Assembly: GCA_019914995.1 (NCBI GenBank)
Contig: CM034142.1
Span: forward strand, 1,426,001-1,490,000
DNA: 64,000 bases
From: Acanthochlamys bracteata
Taxonomy: Eukaryota > Streptophyta > Magnoliopsida > Pandanales > Velloziaceae
Reading direction: 5' to 3'
Every line of letters begins with the position of its first letter. The stretch's first letter is position 1. Positions 34,256 to 47,674 of the stretch are shown here, one piece after another. The translations under genes and the position numbers were made by a program. The notes below the pieces were generated by a model that did not search any database, was not told the DNA's origin, and was given only the letters and a program-made list of their open reading frames with translations.

Positions 34256-37200
34256 CAAAATCGTGCCTTCACCAAAGTAACACAGAAGAGCGGTTTGACA
34301 GTAGATTCTACAAAAGTTTTTTTCTAATTTTTTATTATATATGTTTTATAAAGTTTTATAATAATTTATAAAAAGTTTCTATATAATAATAATTATTATT
34401 ATTTATTGTTATTATTTTTATTTAAATTAAATTAATAGAATTCATTTGTTATAATAAAATAAAAATATATTTTATCAAAAAATTTTATTTTATAAGTATT
34501 TTCGAATGACCAAATCAGCAAAGCATACATATGGCTCTGAGGGTTGTTTAGAATTACTTAAATTTTAAAAAATTTATTTTTGATAAATTTTTTAAAAAAA
34601 GAAAATTATATGTATAAAGTTACTATAATGTACAACTTATTCATATATCTAAAAAAAAATTTTAAAATTCTAAATTATTATAAAAAAAATTTTTAGAAAC
34701 GAAAGATTAAAATAAAGATGAATAAACTTCTATAAGTATAGCCAAATAAACCTTTAAGTGAGTAAAAAAAGCCCCCATTTAATCCTTAGCTATATAGCAA
34801 AGTCTTCATAATTCACACAAGCCGAGAATATTTCCTATTGTGGTTATAAAACAAAAACAAAATATGATGATATATCACAAGCCAATATGTCCAAAGTGAA
34901 AAACCTTATAATGCATGACTTTATTGAATATCAACAAACTTCAACTTCAACTTCCTAGTAGGAGACAGCTGTGAATGAAGGCAGCATCCTTCCCTAGGGC
35001 AGGACACGAGACATCAACTCACGAAAGGAGAGGTGGTGAATGAATGAATCAAATAAAGCCAAAAGCTTTACGGTTCCCTTGTTTCAAGCATGGTGTTGTA
35101 AGGTAGGAAAAGAAGGCAATGACTACGGGGCGTTTCGCCTTACTTATTTTAAAAATAAATTTTTAATTTATTTTTTTAATATATTTTATAAATATTTAAA
35201 AATTTAGAAATTATAAAAAATTCTATATAATTATTTATTTTTATTATATTTTAAAATAAAAAATAAAATTTATTTTTCAGAAATAATAAAAATATTTTTA
35301 TTTTAAAAACACTTTGAAACGCTCTTAATGATTGGAAAGAATACGTTTAGGCATTTGTTACAGCAAATAGCTAACAAAAATTTAGTGAGCATTTATGAAT
35401 ATTTTTGAAATAATTTTTTTTAAATAAAATAATATTTTTGTTATTTTTTAGAAATAAATTTTATTTTTTATTTAAATAAATAATAAAAAAATCTTATTAT
35501 GTAGAATTTTTTATATTTTTAAATTTTTAAATAAAATTTTTAAGTACTTATAAAAAATATATTTAAAAATATATAATTAAAAATGAAAAATTACTTTTTG
35601 AAAAGATAATATCAAAATAAAAAAATTGCATTATGTTAATACTTAATAGGCAACCTATGACTTGTTTTAAATACATCGTAGTTGAATTTTGTCAAAATAA
35701 AAAATTTCATTTATAGGAATGCTGAAATAAAATTTTGAATTTTTTATAACACATTAAAATGCATTAGCTATTTGAAACTCTAATTTTGATCAAAAAAATT
35801 TGAAAGTTAAGATATTTGAAATACGATACTTAGACTTAAGTTCAAGTGCTTGCCACGGATAAGTTATATCTAAGGTTTGCTTAAAAAGTAGTTACTAATA
35901 ACTACGATAGAATTTCTCATTAGTTAGATATAACATATTACTATTCAAATTTTGAATCAAACACTAATCAAAGTGTTGTTCTTCTTTCAATGATCGATCA
36001 TAAACGATGTATTCTAAACCAACCTTGAAACTCCATATTTTTTTGAAAAATTTTTTAAAAAATGAAAAATTTATGTTTTATAAAAATTTCTACAGTAAAT
36101 AGTTACAGTAGTAAGAACTACTCTAAGGTCATATTTGAAACAGTTGAAAAATAGAAATTTTTATAAGAAATAATTTTTTCATATTTTTTTGACTTTTTCA
36201 AAAGAAAATGCGGCGTATGTATAATTATTTTTGTTATGCAATTCACTCGTGCCATCTAAGTTTCAAAAAAACTTTTTATAGCATTATGCATTAAGTAAAC
36301 ATAGGATACCAAAATGCACAATAAATAAATTTGTGGATGTTAAAAAGAGCTTAATATATTTTTTTACTTTAATTTTTTATTATATATTTTCTAATAAAAC
36401 TTCTAAAATATTTTATAAATTTTTAAAATTTATAAAATACATAAAACTTTTATATCATGATATTTTATTATTAATTATCATTATTATTTTAATAAAAAAT
36501 AGAGTTATTTTTTAAAAAAATCTAAAAATATATTTTTTTAAAATTTTTTTTTCAGTAAACACTTTCAAGCATCTTTAATCTGTAAGTTAGTCAAAGGAAA
36601 TATTTGTCATTAATTTATGCCAACTTATCCTATCTTATTTAGTACTTTTCTTTTTACAAGAAACCTCTTATCGGTACTCTAAATTTTTTTTAATTTTAGA
36701 AGGCATACATTAATTCTACCGTATTGAATCATTTATGTATATTTTCTATTTTTTTAATTCACAAATGACAAGCTCGTTGCTCAAAAAATAAACTCATTTT
36801 TTTCAAAATTTCTTTTTCTAAGTAGTGGGTTTCGACTTTCTCTTTGAAAAAAGTTGATTTCGACTAAGTTTCACTATTTATTTTACAAAATTTATTTTTC
36901 ATAAATTTACTATCGAATAATTCACTTTTAAAATTTACTATTACTAATCGGTAATAGTAAGGGCATGTCGAGTTTTGAAAAATAAATTATTTAAGAAGTG
37001 ATTGGTAAAAGTAAATTTAACTTATATATTTATTTTTTGTTAAAATTGACTTTAAAAATAGACTTTTTAGTTTTAAAATATGATTACTGAAGGTAGAGTT
37101 TAAAAATAATTTTTTTATTTATTTTTTATTAAACGGAATGAAGATCGAATTTTTTGCAAAAAATTGAATTTAAAGTACAACATGCCCTAATTATACAAGT

Positions 37201-37288
37201 GAAGTTACACTTTTTGCAAAACTTTCTATTTAATTCTTATTTACATGATGAACGAGAACGCACCGCACGGTCATTTGTAAAAAGTTAC
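34256..37288. other. A+T-rich spacer with MITE debris
   Basis: No gene is visible. Segments at about 34580-34760, 35126-35325 (GGGGCGTTTC to GAAACGCTC) and 35390-35610 resemble eroded Tourist-like copies. Much of the rest is homopolymeric A/T. Confidence 0.4.
35126..35325. mobile_element. Short Tourist-like MITE copy
   Basis: GGGGCGTTTC on the left and GAAACGCTC on the right form inverted termini around an A/T-rich, partly palindromic interior of about 180 bp. The target duplication is unclear. Confidence 0.5.
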
Positions 37289-37823
37289 TATTACAAATTT
37301 AGAATTATTTTTAAAACTAATTGATAATAAAAAAAATGAGCTTAAATTTTTATGAATATTATTTTAGAACTATTGATAAACAATGTGGGACTAAATCTTT
37401 CTTTAATATCTGCCCTCCAGCAGAGCGTTCTTTTTTTTTATAATAAATTAAACTGATGCGTGCTACGTGCTCCGTAATGAATTGGATAAAACGGACGATC
37501 TGTCCTGAAATGAAATGAGCTATTTGTCTTATAACATAGCAGACAACTATCTTTTGAATGAAACGGACTATCTGCTCTGAAATAAAATGGGCTAATTTTA
37601 TCCTAAAATAAAATAGACCATGAAGATTCTGAATAGATATAGGTAATAAAGTTAAATTTAGCCCATATTTTGAGCCGATCCGGTCCAACCTGCTTTGATA
37701 CTATGTGACGAATTTAAGATTCTTTTTAAAACCAATTAGCAATAAGAAAAGTGAATCCAAATCTTTATGAATATCATCTCACGATCATTGATAAACAATG
37801 TGGGACTAAATCTTTCTTTAACA
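37289..37823 (-). mobile_element. Complete TRIM (terminal-repeat retrotransposon in miniature)
   Basis: Two direct repeats of exactly 120 bp (37289-37408 and 37704-37823) flank a 295-bp core. GTTAC duplicates lie at 37284-37288 and 37824-37828. Read on the minus strand, the LTR begins TGTTAAAG and ends GTCACA; next to it TAGTATCAAAGC (37691-37703 region) resembles the tRNA-Met primer site TGGTATCAGAGC, and GGAGGGCAGA at the other side is a polypurine tract. The left LTR shows TA where TG/CA termini are expected, a sign of decay. There is no coding capacity; reverse transcription would need enzymes from another element. Confidence 0.88.
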
Positions 37824-40250
37824 GTTACTACTGGCAAGATAGAAATAGATTGCCAGCAAAAAAATTTTCCATGTACGGGACAGATGGAAAACCAAATGCA
37901 TGTTTGATAATTGAAACTACGAAAACAAAATAAATTTTCATTTGATAATTTGATAACCGCAAGCTGATCTCGAAAAGCAAATGTCGTATTGCACCAACAA
38001 CAAGACTAAACTTCTCATATCAACGAGTTCTGATATGAAAAATCAACCCCATAACTCAGAGTTTTTGGTGATATATGCATATGCAATTGATCACTTCAAT
38101 AACAACATAGCTAAATTTTTCAAAAAGATATGATCAATATAGTCAGATTCGGCCCACACAGATCAGATCTAACCGAAAATTGGTGACCCGCCCGTCGTTT
38201 TTGGTCAGAAGAGGTCAGAAGAAAATTCAATATAAGACCGGTATCATTCTTCTTGCCTAGTTGTCTACTTTTAACATTAAGTACATGTTATTAATAAGAC
38301 TCTTAATAGCCCTGTGAATTATAGGACATTTAGTAAAAGGCATCTTTGTTCTTGGATCGTGCTAACAAATTTGAAACCCTCTTCCACTTTTCTTTCATGG
38401 TCCCCAACCTCAATACATTTGCAATTCCAATTCTTCACTAATGCCTTGGATCCATTCAATCAAATCTCATGATCTTTTCTCTTTTTTTCTATTCTCTTCT
38501 GCTTGATGATGGGAATGCAAAGTTACAAAGTTCCTAAGCTAGTAAATGGCCCACTACATTTGGAACAACAATCAAATTGGTTATCATATTGCCATGGACC
38601 CAAATATTTTCCAGTCTCCAAGTTATACATATGTTGTACTATAAACACGCTCGCCATTTCCAAGATTGCTTTTCTTTCTTGTTTCTTTTCTTGATAAAAG
38701 AAAAACAGAGGCACTTTCTGTTAATCATAGACCTTTCGTTAAGGGTTTCTTTAGTAGAGCCGTTATAGATTAAAAGTTTCCTAATTTTCAGTTATGATAT
38801 TTAATGTTTAGGTTATAGCAGTTAGAATAAGTTACAACCAAAAAACAAATTTACTTGGTTAGATTTTAAAAAGAAAATTTCTAAGAGAAGTGTAAATAAA
38901 ACATACCTTTCGTTTTGTAAACTGAACGAAGTTAAATGTTAAAGCCAGTATAAAAATCACAAATATAACTAAATTGTTACTTGTTCACAAAAAACTTTCA
39001 GTACGCTCTTTAAAATTAAAACCAAATGAAATTAAAAAAACAAGTTAGCGTAAACTCGATCAAAATAATTATTACGCAGTCAACGTTACGGTATCTGTCT
39101 TTTTTTTCTCTATTGCGCATGGGAGGAGTAGCGACTGAAATGGAAAACATGGCGCGCTCTTAGTGAAACAGCACTCACAAAACAACAAACTTTACATGCG
39201 CATAACAAAACAACACCACCACTACCAACAACAACAACAACTTCACCTCCTTCTCTTTCTGCTCCTGTTATTCAGAAACTGTGTAGACTGTAGAGAAATG
39301 AAGAAGGTTTGCATTAATGGTGGAACTCCACCCTAGCTAGCTTACAAGTTGCAATAATAAGTAATAAATATGGAAACCTGGAACGCTGCACCCAGCTATG
39401 TTGCTTGCAACAGGTTTTTGCAGCAGCAGAAGCAGGCACACACAACAACGACAAAGAGTACTACATTAAGAGCTAAAGCTAGCTCTTTGAAGTTGAACTA
39501 ACTCCATGGCTATAGCTATCTAGAGAGATCGATAACTAATTGTGTTCTCTATGACGATGAACTGTGAGCAAAGCAAGCAATAAAGAAGAACATATGCAAA
39601 TGAGCATAGTGTACAGTAGCTACAGGTAGCAAGCAAGAGGCATTTAATTGTTGTTTGTTAAGGTTTTCTTTTCAAAAAGACCGCAACAAAGCAACACAGC
39701 AACCAGCTGTGATGCATGTAGAACACATTGCAGAAAAGAGAAAACAACATACAGGTAGGTAAAGAAAATATGCATATTTGGTTGGTTTGTGGACACACAC
39801 ACACACATCTTAAACTTCAGACATTTTTGTTTTGTTTTGTTCTTCTTCTTCTTCTTCTATAGCTAGCAGAAGAAGAAATGGATGAATCTAACAGTAGCTA
39901 CAACAACAAAATTTCCTTCATCATTGTTTTTGCATTTCTTTCTTTGTTGTTTCATTTCATCTAAGTTGGTCTTGAAAAGTTTACTAAACAATTTTGAACT
40001 ACACACAAATCCTTAATTCCATGTGTCGATTCTTCCTAGGATAAAACCAAACACCATTGTTAATAATCAACAATGCCACCGCCTTCTTCTTCTTTCTTGC
40101 CCACAGAATTACAAACCACCTTTCTAACTAAATTTCTACCCTAAACTTCAAGAAAATAAGAGAAGATAATAATGGAAAGATTCAATCTCATGAAATGAAA
40201 AAAGAAAAACCCTAAAATGTTGTTAGAGCTAAGCTAGCTAGGCTACCTAG
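37824..40250. other. Spacer and probable ZHD 3' region
   Basis: No gene is supported up to about 39100. From 39100 to 40250 the sequence is less A/T-rich and includes (CA)n at about 39792-39806 and (TTC)n at about 39841-39858. The part next to 40250 is probably the 3' UTR of the minus-strand ZHD gene. I could not identify a separate transcript. Confidence 0.4.
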
Positions 40251-40988
40251 CTAGGGCTTTTTGCCAAGAGTGTGTTTGTTGTTGTGCATCCAAACCTTAA
40301 GAACATGCCTCTTGATGGAGTTCTCACTGCAGAACTCCTGCACAGCTGCTTCATCATGTTTCTGAATCCTCCACCCAATCTTCTCTGCAAATGCAAGCAT
40401 TTTATCCTTCTGTTCTTGCGTGAACTTGGTCCTGAACCGTTTCTTCGATCCTGGCACTGCCGATCCCGATGCACCGGCGACAGCCCCGCCGACGATCTCT
40501 TCGTGTTCAATAATGTCCCTACTATGTCCAGCTGATGTTGAGGGCAAAGCTAACGGACGGTGATCTATTCCTCCTGCTGCCGCTGCTACTGCAGCGGCAG
40601 CGTAGTGCGGATGTTGCTGAAAAAGGCCAGCTGCTTGTGCTGCCGGAGTACTTTGGTAATACGAAGAGAACTGTTGTTGATGATGATGAGGGACTTCTGA
40701 TTCTTTTCTGTGGAAATTTCTATGACAATTGCACGCGGCGCAACGGAGGGATTCGAGTGTTCCTTCTTCTCCGGCAGGCATGAACTCTCCGCAACCATCA
40801 ACTGCGTGACCGCCGATACTCAGTGCGTGATTCTTTAAACACTCTCTATACTTGCCTCCGCCGCCACCGCCGTTGCCTCCAGTTTCGCCAACTGAAACGG
40901 GTTTTCTTTCTCCGGTAGACCCAATCGTTGTCGCCGGAGGGAGAATCATCTCCTGATCTTCACCTTCATCGTGCTCGTCGAAGTCCAT
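40251..40988 (-). CDS. Zinc-finger homeodomain (ZF-HD) transcription factor
   Basis: A single uninterrupted frame of 245 residues, as usual for this largely intronless family. The N-terminal ZF-HD dimerisation domain occupies about 47-96 ([35 protein letters not shown]). A low-complexity His/Gln/Ala linker follows. The C-terminal homeodomain is about 181-243 ([41 protein letters not shown]). ZHD proteins form homo- and heterodimers through the zinc finger and bind ATTA-type sites; members act in floral and leaf development and stress responses. The MDFD start and GKKP ending resemble the ZHD1/ZHD2 group, but I do not assign a specific orthologue. The leader is CT-rich on the coding strand with no upstream ATG for over 200 bases. 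Confidence 0.95.
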   Translation of the reverse strand: MDFDEHDEGEDQEMILPPATTIGSTGERKPVSVGETGGNGGGGGGKYRECLKNHALSIGGHAVDGCGEFMPAGEEGTLESLRCAACNCHRNFHRKESEVPHHHQQQFSSYYQSTPAAQAAGLFQQHPHYAAAAVAAAAGGIDHRPLALPSTSAGHSRDIIEHEEIVGGAVAGASGSAVPGSKKRFRTKFTQEQKDKMLAFAEKIGWRIQKHDEAAVQEFCSENSIKRHVLKVWMHNNKHTLGKKP

Positions 40989-42244
40989 TTCTTTTTACTA
41001 ACTAGCAAGATTTCAGTCTTGACTACTAGCTCTTTTCTTTCACTCCGTGTTAGAAAAGAAAAAAAAAGCGTTAGATAGCTTTAATTTTGTTCTTTATCAG
41101 AAACTAAATAAAAAGCAAGAGTTAATAAGAAGAAAGAAAGAAGAAAGGGAAAGATAAGAGAAGAAGCAGGGTGTGGAGAGAGAGCGAGAGAGAGGAGAGA
41201 TTTCTGAGGGAGTGTGTCAGAAGAGTTATGTTTATCATTGTATCAGTTAACTTGTTTTAATTTAAAATTTTTACCTGATAATTGTTTTAAAGCATATGCA
41301 AACATTAGAAATAAAAAAATAAAACTATTTGAGTTAATTTGATCATATATAAAAATAATGATAGATATATTAATTCGAAATATATGAATTAAAACTGAAC
41401 TCTTATTGATAAGAGCGATATCATTCAAAAAATAGAATAGATACTATTAAAAATAATGTTTATTGCACCAAATAAATCTCTTTTGCATAATATAATGCGA
41501 AAGACTTTAGTGGTTGTAATGTTAATTATATAAAGAAGTATTTGCTAGGTGTACGTTACTTTCTACTGTTTTACCACTGAAGGTAAAAAGTAAAAAAAAC
41601 AAGTCTAATCAAATGAAATGACCAAAGATCCGAAGAGAGAAAAAAAAAAAAAAGAAAAGAAAGAGTTTCTGGACTTAACAAAGCAAAAGAGTTATTACAA
41701 TTTACTGGCTACCTAAAGAGTTATTACATGTTTGGTCAATGGTCAATACAATGAGCGTGCACGGCTGCAGCAAATAGTCACAGGTGTTTTGTTCATTTTC
41801 ACACTAGATAATTAATTTAAATAATTATTATAAGTAGTAGTATTGCAATCAAATTTTATTTATATTTTAATTAAAAGTGAGCTAAAAGTTTTGTAAAAAA
41901 AGTAATTAAAAGTAATTATGTGGTGAAAAGAATCAGTGGGTGAAACTAGAGAACTTGGTTTGATCCATTTTTACGTCTAATTAATTTATTACATTTAGTA
42001 GTGTATTCAGTTATATAATTTCAAATCTAAGTATTAAGGTTGGACACTATTTGCCGTTAATTGGTTTTCTTTAATTGAAATGGTTTACCAATGTATTTAT
42101 TATTTTGAAGTTTTCTAACAATAAATTTAACTATTTTGAACTCAAACAATACTAAATTTATAAAAAACATTTTATAAACAATTTATTTATTTTATCTAAA
42201 TTTTAAAAATTATTATAAATAGAAAATATTTTCCGTCTCTATAA
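40989..42244. other. ZHD upstream region and spacer
   Basis: Next to the ZHD start a GA-rich stretch (about 41100-41215; CT-rich on the coding strand) is typical of plant leaders or core promoters. Farther out the sequence is A/T-rich with a poly-A/GA tract at about 41640-41670. No gene is seen. Confidence 0.45.
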
Positions 42245-42695
42245 TATCTCGATCTTATATTTTTACTTTAACTCGTGCGGTATATAATCACACATCTTAC
42301 GATTAAATTAGTATTTTATTTAAAATAGCTATCAAAGAAAGCATTTTAGAAATAAAGCTTTTTATTAATTGACTTATTATAACTTAATTTGCTTGATGAT
42401 CTCATCTGAAGGGTCTTATCTTCTTATTTATAGCTTCTCCACCTGTCCAATGGACGGTAAAATTGCTTTTATCATACGGTAGAGAATACATAGTATGAAA
42501 AGTTATTACATATCTTTCTTACAAAAATATTCACATTTCTAGAATATTTTTAACATACTCTAAATTTATGCCAACTATTTTATATTTAGACTATTCTACC
42601 ATATTCTATATTTGGCCTATGTAAAAAGTATTTTACCAAAGTAATTTGGATGGGAAGAAAAGGTAAGATAGCCATACCGTAGTATTCTCTCTCAT
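42245..42695 (-). repeat. 3' LTR (minus-strand orientation) of the deleted gypsy element
   Basis: This matches 44763-45300 over most of its length with small insertions and many substitutions, so the two LTRs have diverged for a long time. Boundaries are estimated from where similarity fades. Confidence 0.65.
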
Positions 42696-42879
42696 CTATT
42701 TCGCAATACTTTCTTCACGGTCTGTGGAGCTGTAACGAAACTTTTAGATTTTTTGGTGGAATTGCCACAAATTGTCTTCATGTTCCCAGCCTGATTTATT
42801 GTCTGGCGAACCTTCTATTTGACCAAATATTCAGAATAAAATGAATGACTACTATGTCTTGGGATGAATCGATGCTCCA

Positions 42880-44280
42880 TAACTTCTTACACATCATATA
42901 CGGGTGTCATAATAATAAATATAGAAGCTCTTAAGGATGTTGCGGTACTTTGATCCTCCCTTGACTTTTTGTTGAGGTGATTTGGTTCTTTTGGGATGGT
43001 TTGAAGCGTTGATTGTACCTTCTTCTTTGAGAGTTGTAAGGCCAAAGAAGTGTTTGATTGAAAATTTACTTCTCGCGATAAAAATATGATGCACATTTCT
43101 TCTTCATCCATGATCCACATAGAGTTGACAAAAGAGATACGTACGACTTTTACGTGATCCATAAACTCCATCCCAAGACCTATAAAAAAAAAATCTATGG
43201 GAACAACAAAAAATTCTAAAAGACCAGACTATTCACCTATGTGTGCCTTCACTCCACGAGCAACTTCTAAAATTAATTTGGATTCGAAGTTGACTATTTT
43301 AAGCCATCATCGTCCCGTTTCGTACTTGATTCTAAATCTTTTAGCTTTCTTCTACTCAAGAAAATTGTGGGTAGCCCTTATGTCTACCAAAGCACGTACC
43401 TCTTACCCATTAATATTAGTCATCACGTACGGTGGACCATTTACTTCACGTCGCATCATATTTTTATTGGTTTTGACGGATTGTAGGAGTTATAAAGAAC
43501 CCATCTTTAATACTTCAAGTTGCCTTTGTGGCTCGTCCATTATCTCTATTAGGTGTAAAGTTTATTCCGTTTTGGGTATTCCTTAGCCATATGAGGACTA
43601 TTACAAAGTAAACATTTTAAAAGATTTTTACTATTCACTCAATTGTTACTCTTGCTTTCTTGAACTCTACCAAAGCCTCCATTGGTCTTTGTTGGGTCAA
43701 GTGTTGCTTTCTTTACTTGATGGCTATCTCTACCACCATTGTTCTTGAAGACTTCTCGAGGCTTAAGTTTTTCGGATCATTGGAACTCTATAAGTGAGTC
43801 GGCTATGACATTGACAGAGTTAAGAATTTGAATTTCTTTATGTGGATCTCCAACATTGTCCATGTTTGCAATCCGTCCATAAAAGCAAAAAAAGCCTCAT
43901 TTCTGAAAAATCAGAGATTTCTAAAATAAACTACAAAAATTTTTTGACATAGTCCATTATTTAGCCCCAATAGGTTAAGTGCCAAGGCTTTGCTCTTGCC
44001 TCATACTTAGCATTCACTGGATAGAATTGTCGTTTAACTTCCCCATTGAACTCTTCCCACATGATAATGGTGTAAATCTCATTCTCGATCTCGGCATGCC
44101 TTTTCTCCCAGCATACCATTGCAATATCTTCAATGTAAAGAGTGGCATGATCGATCTTACATTCATCCTCCGTGATGTCGGTACTCTTAGTTGCTCTAGT
44201 CTCAACAGAAAGTTGTCAATTTCTTTCGCGTTCCGCACAGTCTTATACGTCTTGGATTTTGGAATATTAACCTTCAATGG
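42880..44280 (-). pseudogene. gag-protease relic of a gypsy element
   Basis: On the minus strand, VNIPKSKTYKTVRNAKEIDNF-type sequence (from about 44275) matches the start of the plant gypsy gag core. A zinc-knuckle relic (NSPHMAKEYPKRNK, near 43590) follows with a cysteine changed to tyrosine. The protease site near 43395 reads VDIRATHNF where a functional enzyme has D-T-G. Further on, LGMEFMDHV and FVNSMWIMDEE (near 43150) match the protease C-terminus. Stops and shifts are frequent. Confidence 0.7.
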
Positions 44281-44762
44281 AATTGAAGTGGAGGGTACAA
44301 CGAAAACTCTCTCTTGTGTAACCGTTATTTTGCAAAGTTTTTAATTTCTCTCAAACATCTCTCAACTCGTTCGCTAACCTTACGGCCTATTACATAAGAG
44401 TCACAATTTCTCTCCTAAGAGCATCCATATCGTCGGAGAGAGAATTTTTAAGGGCCTTACTTTGACGAGAAGATGATTCGGTTAGCACGTTCAAGACGCT
44501 TTGCATCTCCCCACGAAACTCTTATTATCATTTCTCAAACTTCTCAATATTTTTACCCAACTTCTCGAATTGGTCCACCTTATCAGCCATAGCAAGCTTC
44601 ACCATAGTAAGGTTTGCGTTCACGTCAGCCATACGTTCCTAACTGCTCCTTACGTTGACGTCTACTCTCGGGAGCTCTCCTTTCAATCTCTCTTTCCTCG
44701 TGTATGGTAACATCGCTTCTGCTTGTCATTCTGCTTGGGAGTATTTTGCCTCTAGTACCACA

Positions 44763-45300
44763 TGTCATGTGCCTAAATATTTACCTTAACTCGTGCGGTA
44801 TTTAGTCACACCTCTTGTGGCTTAGTCAATTCTTTACCCAATAGAGCTATAAAAAATAGCTAAATAAATTTGAATGGTCTTGAGAGAAAGAAGAAAAGTA
44901 AAGAACACTTTAATAAAGAGGTTTTTGGAAGGAAAACTTTCTCTTACTTGTTACAACTCTTATTTAATTTGCTTGATGATCCCAAATGGAAAACTTTAAA
45001 CTCCTTTTTATATCTCATCCACCTCTAAATAGACAGTAGAGATTGCTTTGGTCGGATGGTTAAAAATACATGATCCAAAAAGTTCTTACATAATCTTCCT
45101 TACAAAAATTTTCACCTTTCTAAAATATTCTTTAATCTTCTCTAAATTTATGCCAACTATCTTATATCTAAAATATTCTACAATATTTTAGATTTGGCAT
45201 ATTTACAAAATATTTTACCTAAATAAAAAGTATTTTACTAAAATAATTTGGATGTAAAGAAAAGCCAAATATAACTATACCGTGATAATAGAGAGAGGGT
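44763..45300 (-). repeat. 5' LTR (minus-strand orientation) of the deleted gypsy element
   Basis: On the plus strand it begins TGTCATGTGCC right after the primer site relic. It corresponds to 42245-42695 but is longer through insertions near 44870-44945. Confidence 0.65.
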
Positions 45301-45540
45301 TTAGGAGAAGCACCCGAAATTTGCTCTTAAACAATACCTTAAAAAAAAGTACTTCTTTCTTCTATACAGTTTTTATACATTACATGATACCTTATTCATC
45401 TTATTTGGTATGGTAAAATTAGTTTTTCTACCTTGTCATTCTACTTATTTTGCAAGTTAAAAGTTTGTAGAAATAGGAAATGTTGGAAAAACATTAGAGT
45501 ATAATCATTTGCATGGAGAAACAAAATACTATCTTACATT

Positions 45541-46105
45541 TAGGGATGTCAATATTGATTACAAATGCGACTCGGATCGCCAAATACAATAATCGGATCA
45601 AAATTTCAATCATAACTCATCCCATATATTTATATAGATAAAAAATATTAATCCTAATACAACATATTTAATAATCAGATTAAATTTAAATCGACCTATT
45701 TAATAATCAATATTATTAAAATTGATTTATAACAATAATATGTGGCAATTGTTAGGTATCATATATCCAAAAATATTTTAATTTTGATAAATTTATAAAT
45801 AAAGTAAGAAATTAATCAAAATAGGACAACCTAAAAAATATAGATATATAAATTAAATTAAAACTCAATATTATTATTTTAAATATTTTCTAATTAACAG
45901 ATAATATATCCTACACATATAATAATATAGATTTAAATAGACTAATTTCGGATCAACCCGAATCCGTCCCGAATCTATTAAATTTTTCGATCAATTTTGG
46001 ATTCAGCAGAAACTGACTTGAATTCGACCAAGATCAAATCTAAATCTAATTTAAATAGATGATTTGGATAAGGTTGGTGGGGAGTGTCATATATTACCAA
46101 TTCTA
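45541..46105. mobile_element. Diverged member of the TAGGGGTGGCAA hAT-type family
   Basis: It starts TAGGGATGTCAA and ends TACCAATTCTA, with family phrases inside (CCTATTTAATAATCA, GATCAACCCGAATCC). Flanks CTTACATT and CTTAAATA agree in 6 of 8 bases, consistent with an old 8-bp duplication. Confidence 0.6.
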
Positions 46106-47340
46106 CTTAAATAGCCTATCATAAAAAAAATCACTTTGAGATGTCATAAAAAGTTTTATAAAATTTTTTTTAAAAATAAATAATTTGGGGATGCATAAAA
46201 ATACATCTTACCTTATTTTTCCAAACTCCAAATTTTCAAATATTTCAAAAAAAAGATTTTGTGTTAATAACTCAACTACCAAGTTTCAAAATACCAAAGT
46301 TTCAAATTTTTCTGCTTAAAAATGGGTTGACCTTAGAGTTTTAAAACTCAACTTGACTAGGTTAACATGCATTTTTTTTACCACTTTAACTCCACTGCTC
46401 AAACATAAGAAAAAAATATATACACTTAAAGCGTGCTTTATTTATCCGTAGGTGATTTGAAAAGTGAGCTTTTACAAAAATAATACGTAAAATAAAAATT
46501 AAATAATAAATTGTCAGAATAAATTTGTAAAAATAGACATAAAGTCATCTAAGAATCAGTTACGAAGAAGTAAATAAATCATTTCTTTTTTTTGTTGAAA
46601 TATCACCTTTCTTTCAAAACTTTTACAGTGATATTATTTTTATTCTATGCAAATTGCAATATGAACTAGTATCAAGATATATTTTAAACTAATTTCACAG
46701 AAAGAATATCGAAGAACTACAGAAATTTTTAGCTTTATGGACAACAACAATTTAAACTTATGAAATGATAATAAATGAAAGTTTGGAGTTTTCAAATTTC
46801 ATCATTATCATCATGGTTGGTTGAAATTAAAACCTTATCTATGTAAGATAGTCAAGCACCACAAATCCTACATATATTTCGTTTCTAATAACAATTCTAT
46901 CGTGGTCCAAAATTCTAGTTATATTGATTTTGTTCCATTTCTGTTCATTTATTTTGAAAATAACCTCTTAACCATAAGTTAATCCATCTAACACAAAAAT
47001 TGATTAACGAATTATATAGGGACATAATCAATTCAAACTTTTAGAAAACAAGTATGAGATCTAAATGGTTGAGTAATAAAATATAAAATATTATTTAAAG
47101 AGCACTAATTTGTAAAATATGTATATTGACAATAAATATTATGGTTTAGAATTGTAATTCGAAATCAAATTATAAAAATGTGGTATATAATGTAGTATTA
47201 TTCTATTATGCTGCTTTGGTTATATGAAGTGAGTTATTTGAGGAATAGACTTGAAAAAATGAGTTTAACATTTTATGCTTGATTATACTTTAAAAGTTAA
47301 TTTGAAGTAAAATTTTGTATTAAATTATATTTAAAAATAA

Positions 47341-47400
47341 ATTTAAAATAAGTTTTTTGATAAAAAATAAATTTAAAATAAATTTTTTGATAAAAAATAA
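47341..47400. repeat. Two tandem 30-bp units
   Basis: Units 47341-47370 and 47371-47400 differ at one base and are followed by a partial third. All are A/T-rich. Confidence 0.8.
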
Positions 47401-47432
47401 ATTTAAAAAAAAGTGATACATTCCTAGTCCTA

Positions 47433-47674
47433 GGTGCGTTACGGATTGCTTATAAAATACAACTTTTCTGAGATGGAAAATATTTTTATTTTTTTTTAAA
47501 AACGAGCTATATTTTTTTTACTTTCAAAAAAATAATAAAAATATGTAATAAAAAGATCTCATTACGTAAATTTTTCTACACTATCTAAATTTTTAAATAA
47601 ATTTTTTTAATATTTATAAAATATATATTAAAAAATTAAAAAATAGCGTTTGAAATGCAATTCCAAACTCACTC
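47433..47674. mobile_element. Tourist-like MITE copy
   Basis: GGTGCGTTACGGATTGC on the left mirrors GCAATTCCAAACTCACTC on the right. The core (AATAATAAAAATATGTAAT, AAAAAGATCTCATTACGT) is almost the same as in the intact copy at 4439-4698. No clear TAA duplication. Confidence 0.65.

Larger units (their letters stand above)
42245..45300 (-). mobile_element. Internally deleted Ty3/gypsy element (LTRs plus gag-protease)
   Basis: Direct repeats of about 450-530 bp flank a core of about 2.07 kb: 42245-42695 and 44763-45300 share phrases such as TTAACTCGTGCGGTAT, AATTTGCTTGATGATC, CTAAATTTATGCCAACTAT and AATTTGGATG. On the minus strand TGGTACTAGAGGC at 44760-44748 resembles the tRNA-Met primer site. 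The core encodes only gag and protease relics; reverse transcriptase and integrase are missing. LTR ends are approximate. Confidence 0.75.

Noticed and set aside
40272..40783. Plus-strand frames over the ZHD gene
   Set aside because: Antisense shadows of the homeodomain and zinc-finger coding sequence.
43197..44344. Plus-strand frames of 129 and 121 residues
   Set aside because: Antisense shadows; the minus strand carries the recognisable gag-protease relic.
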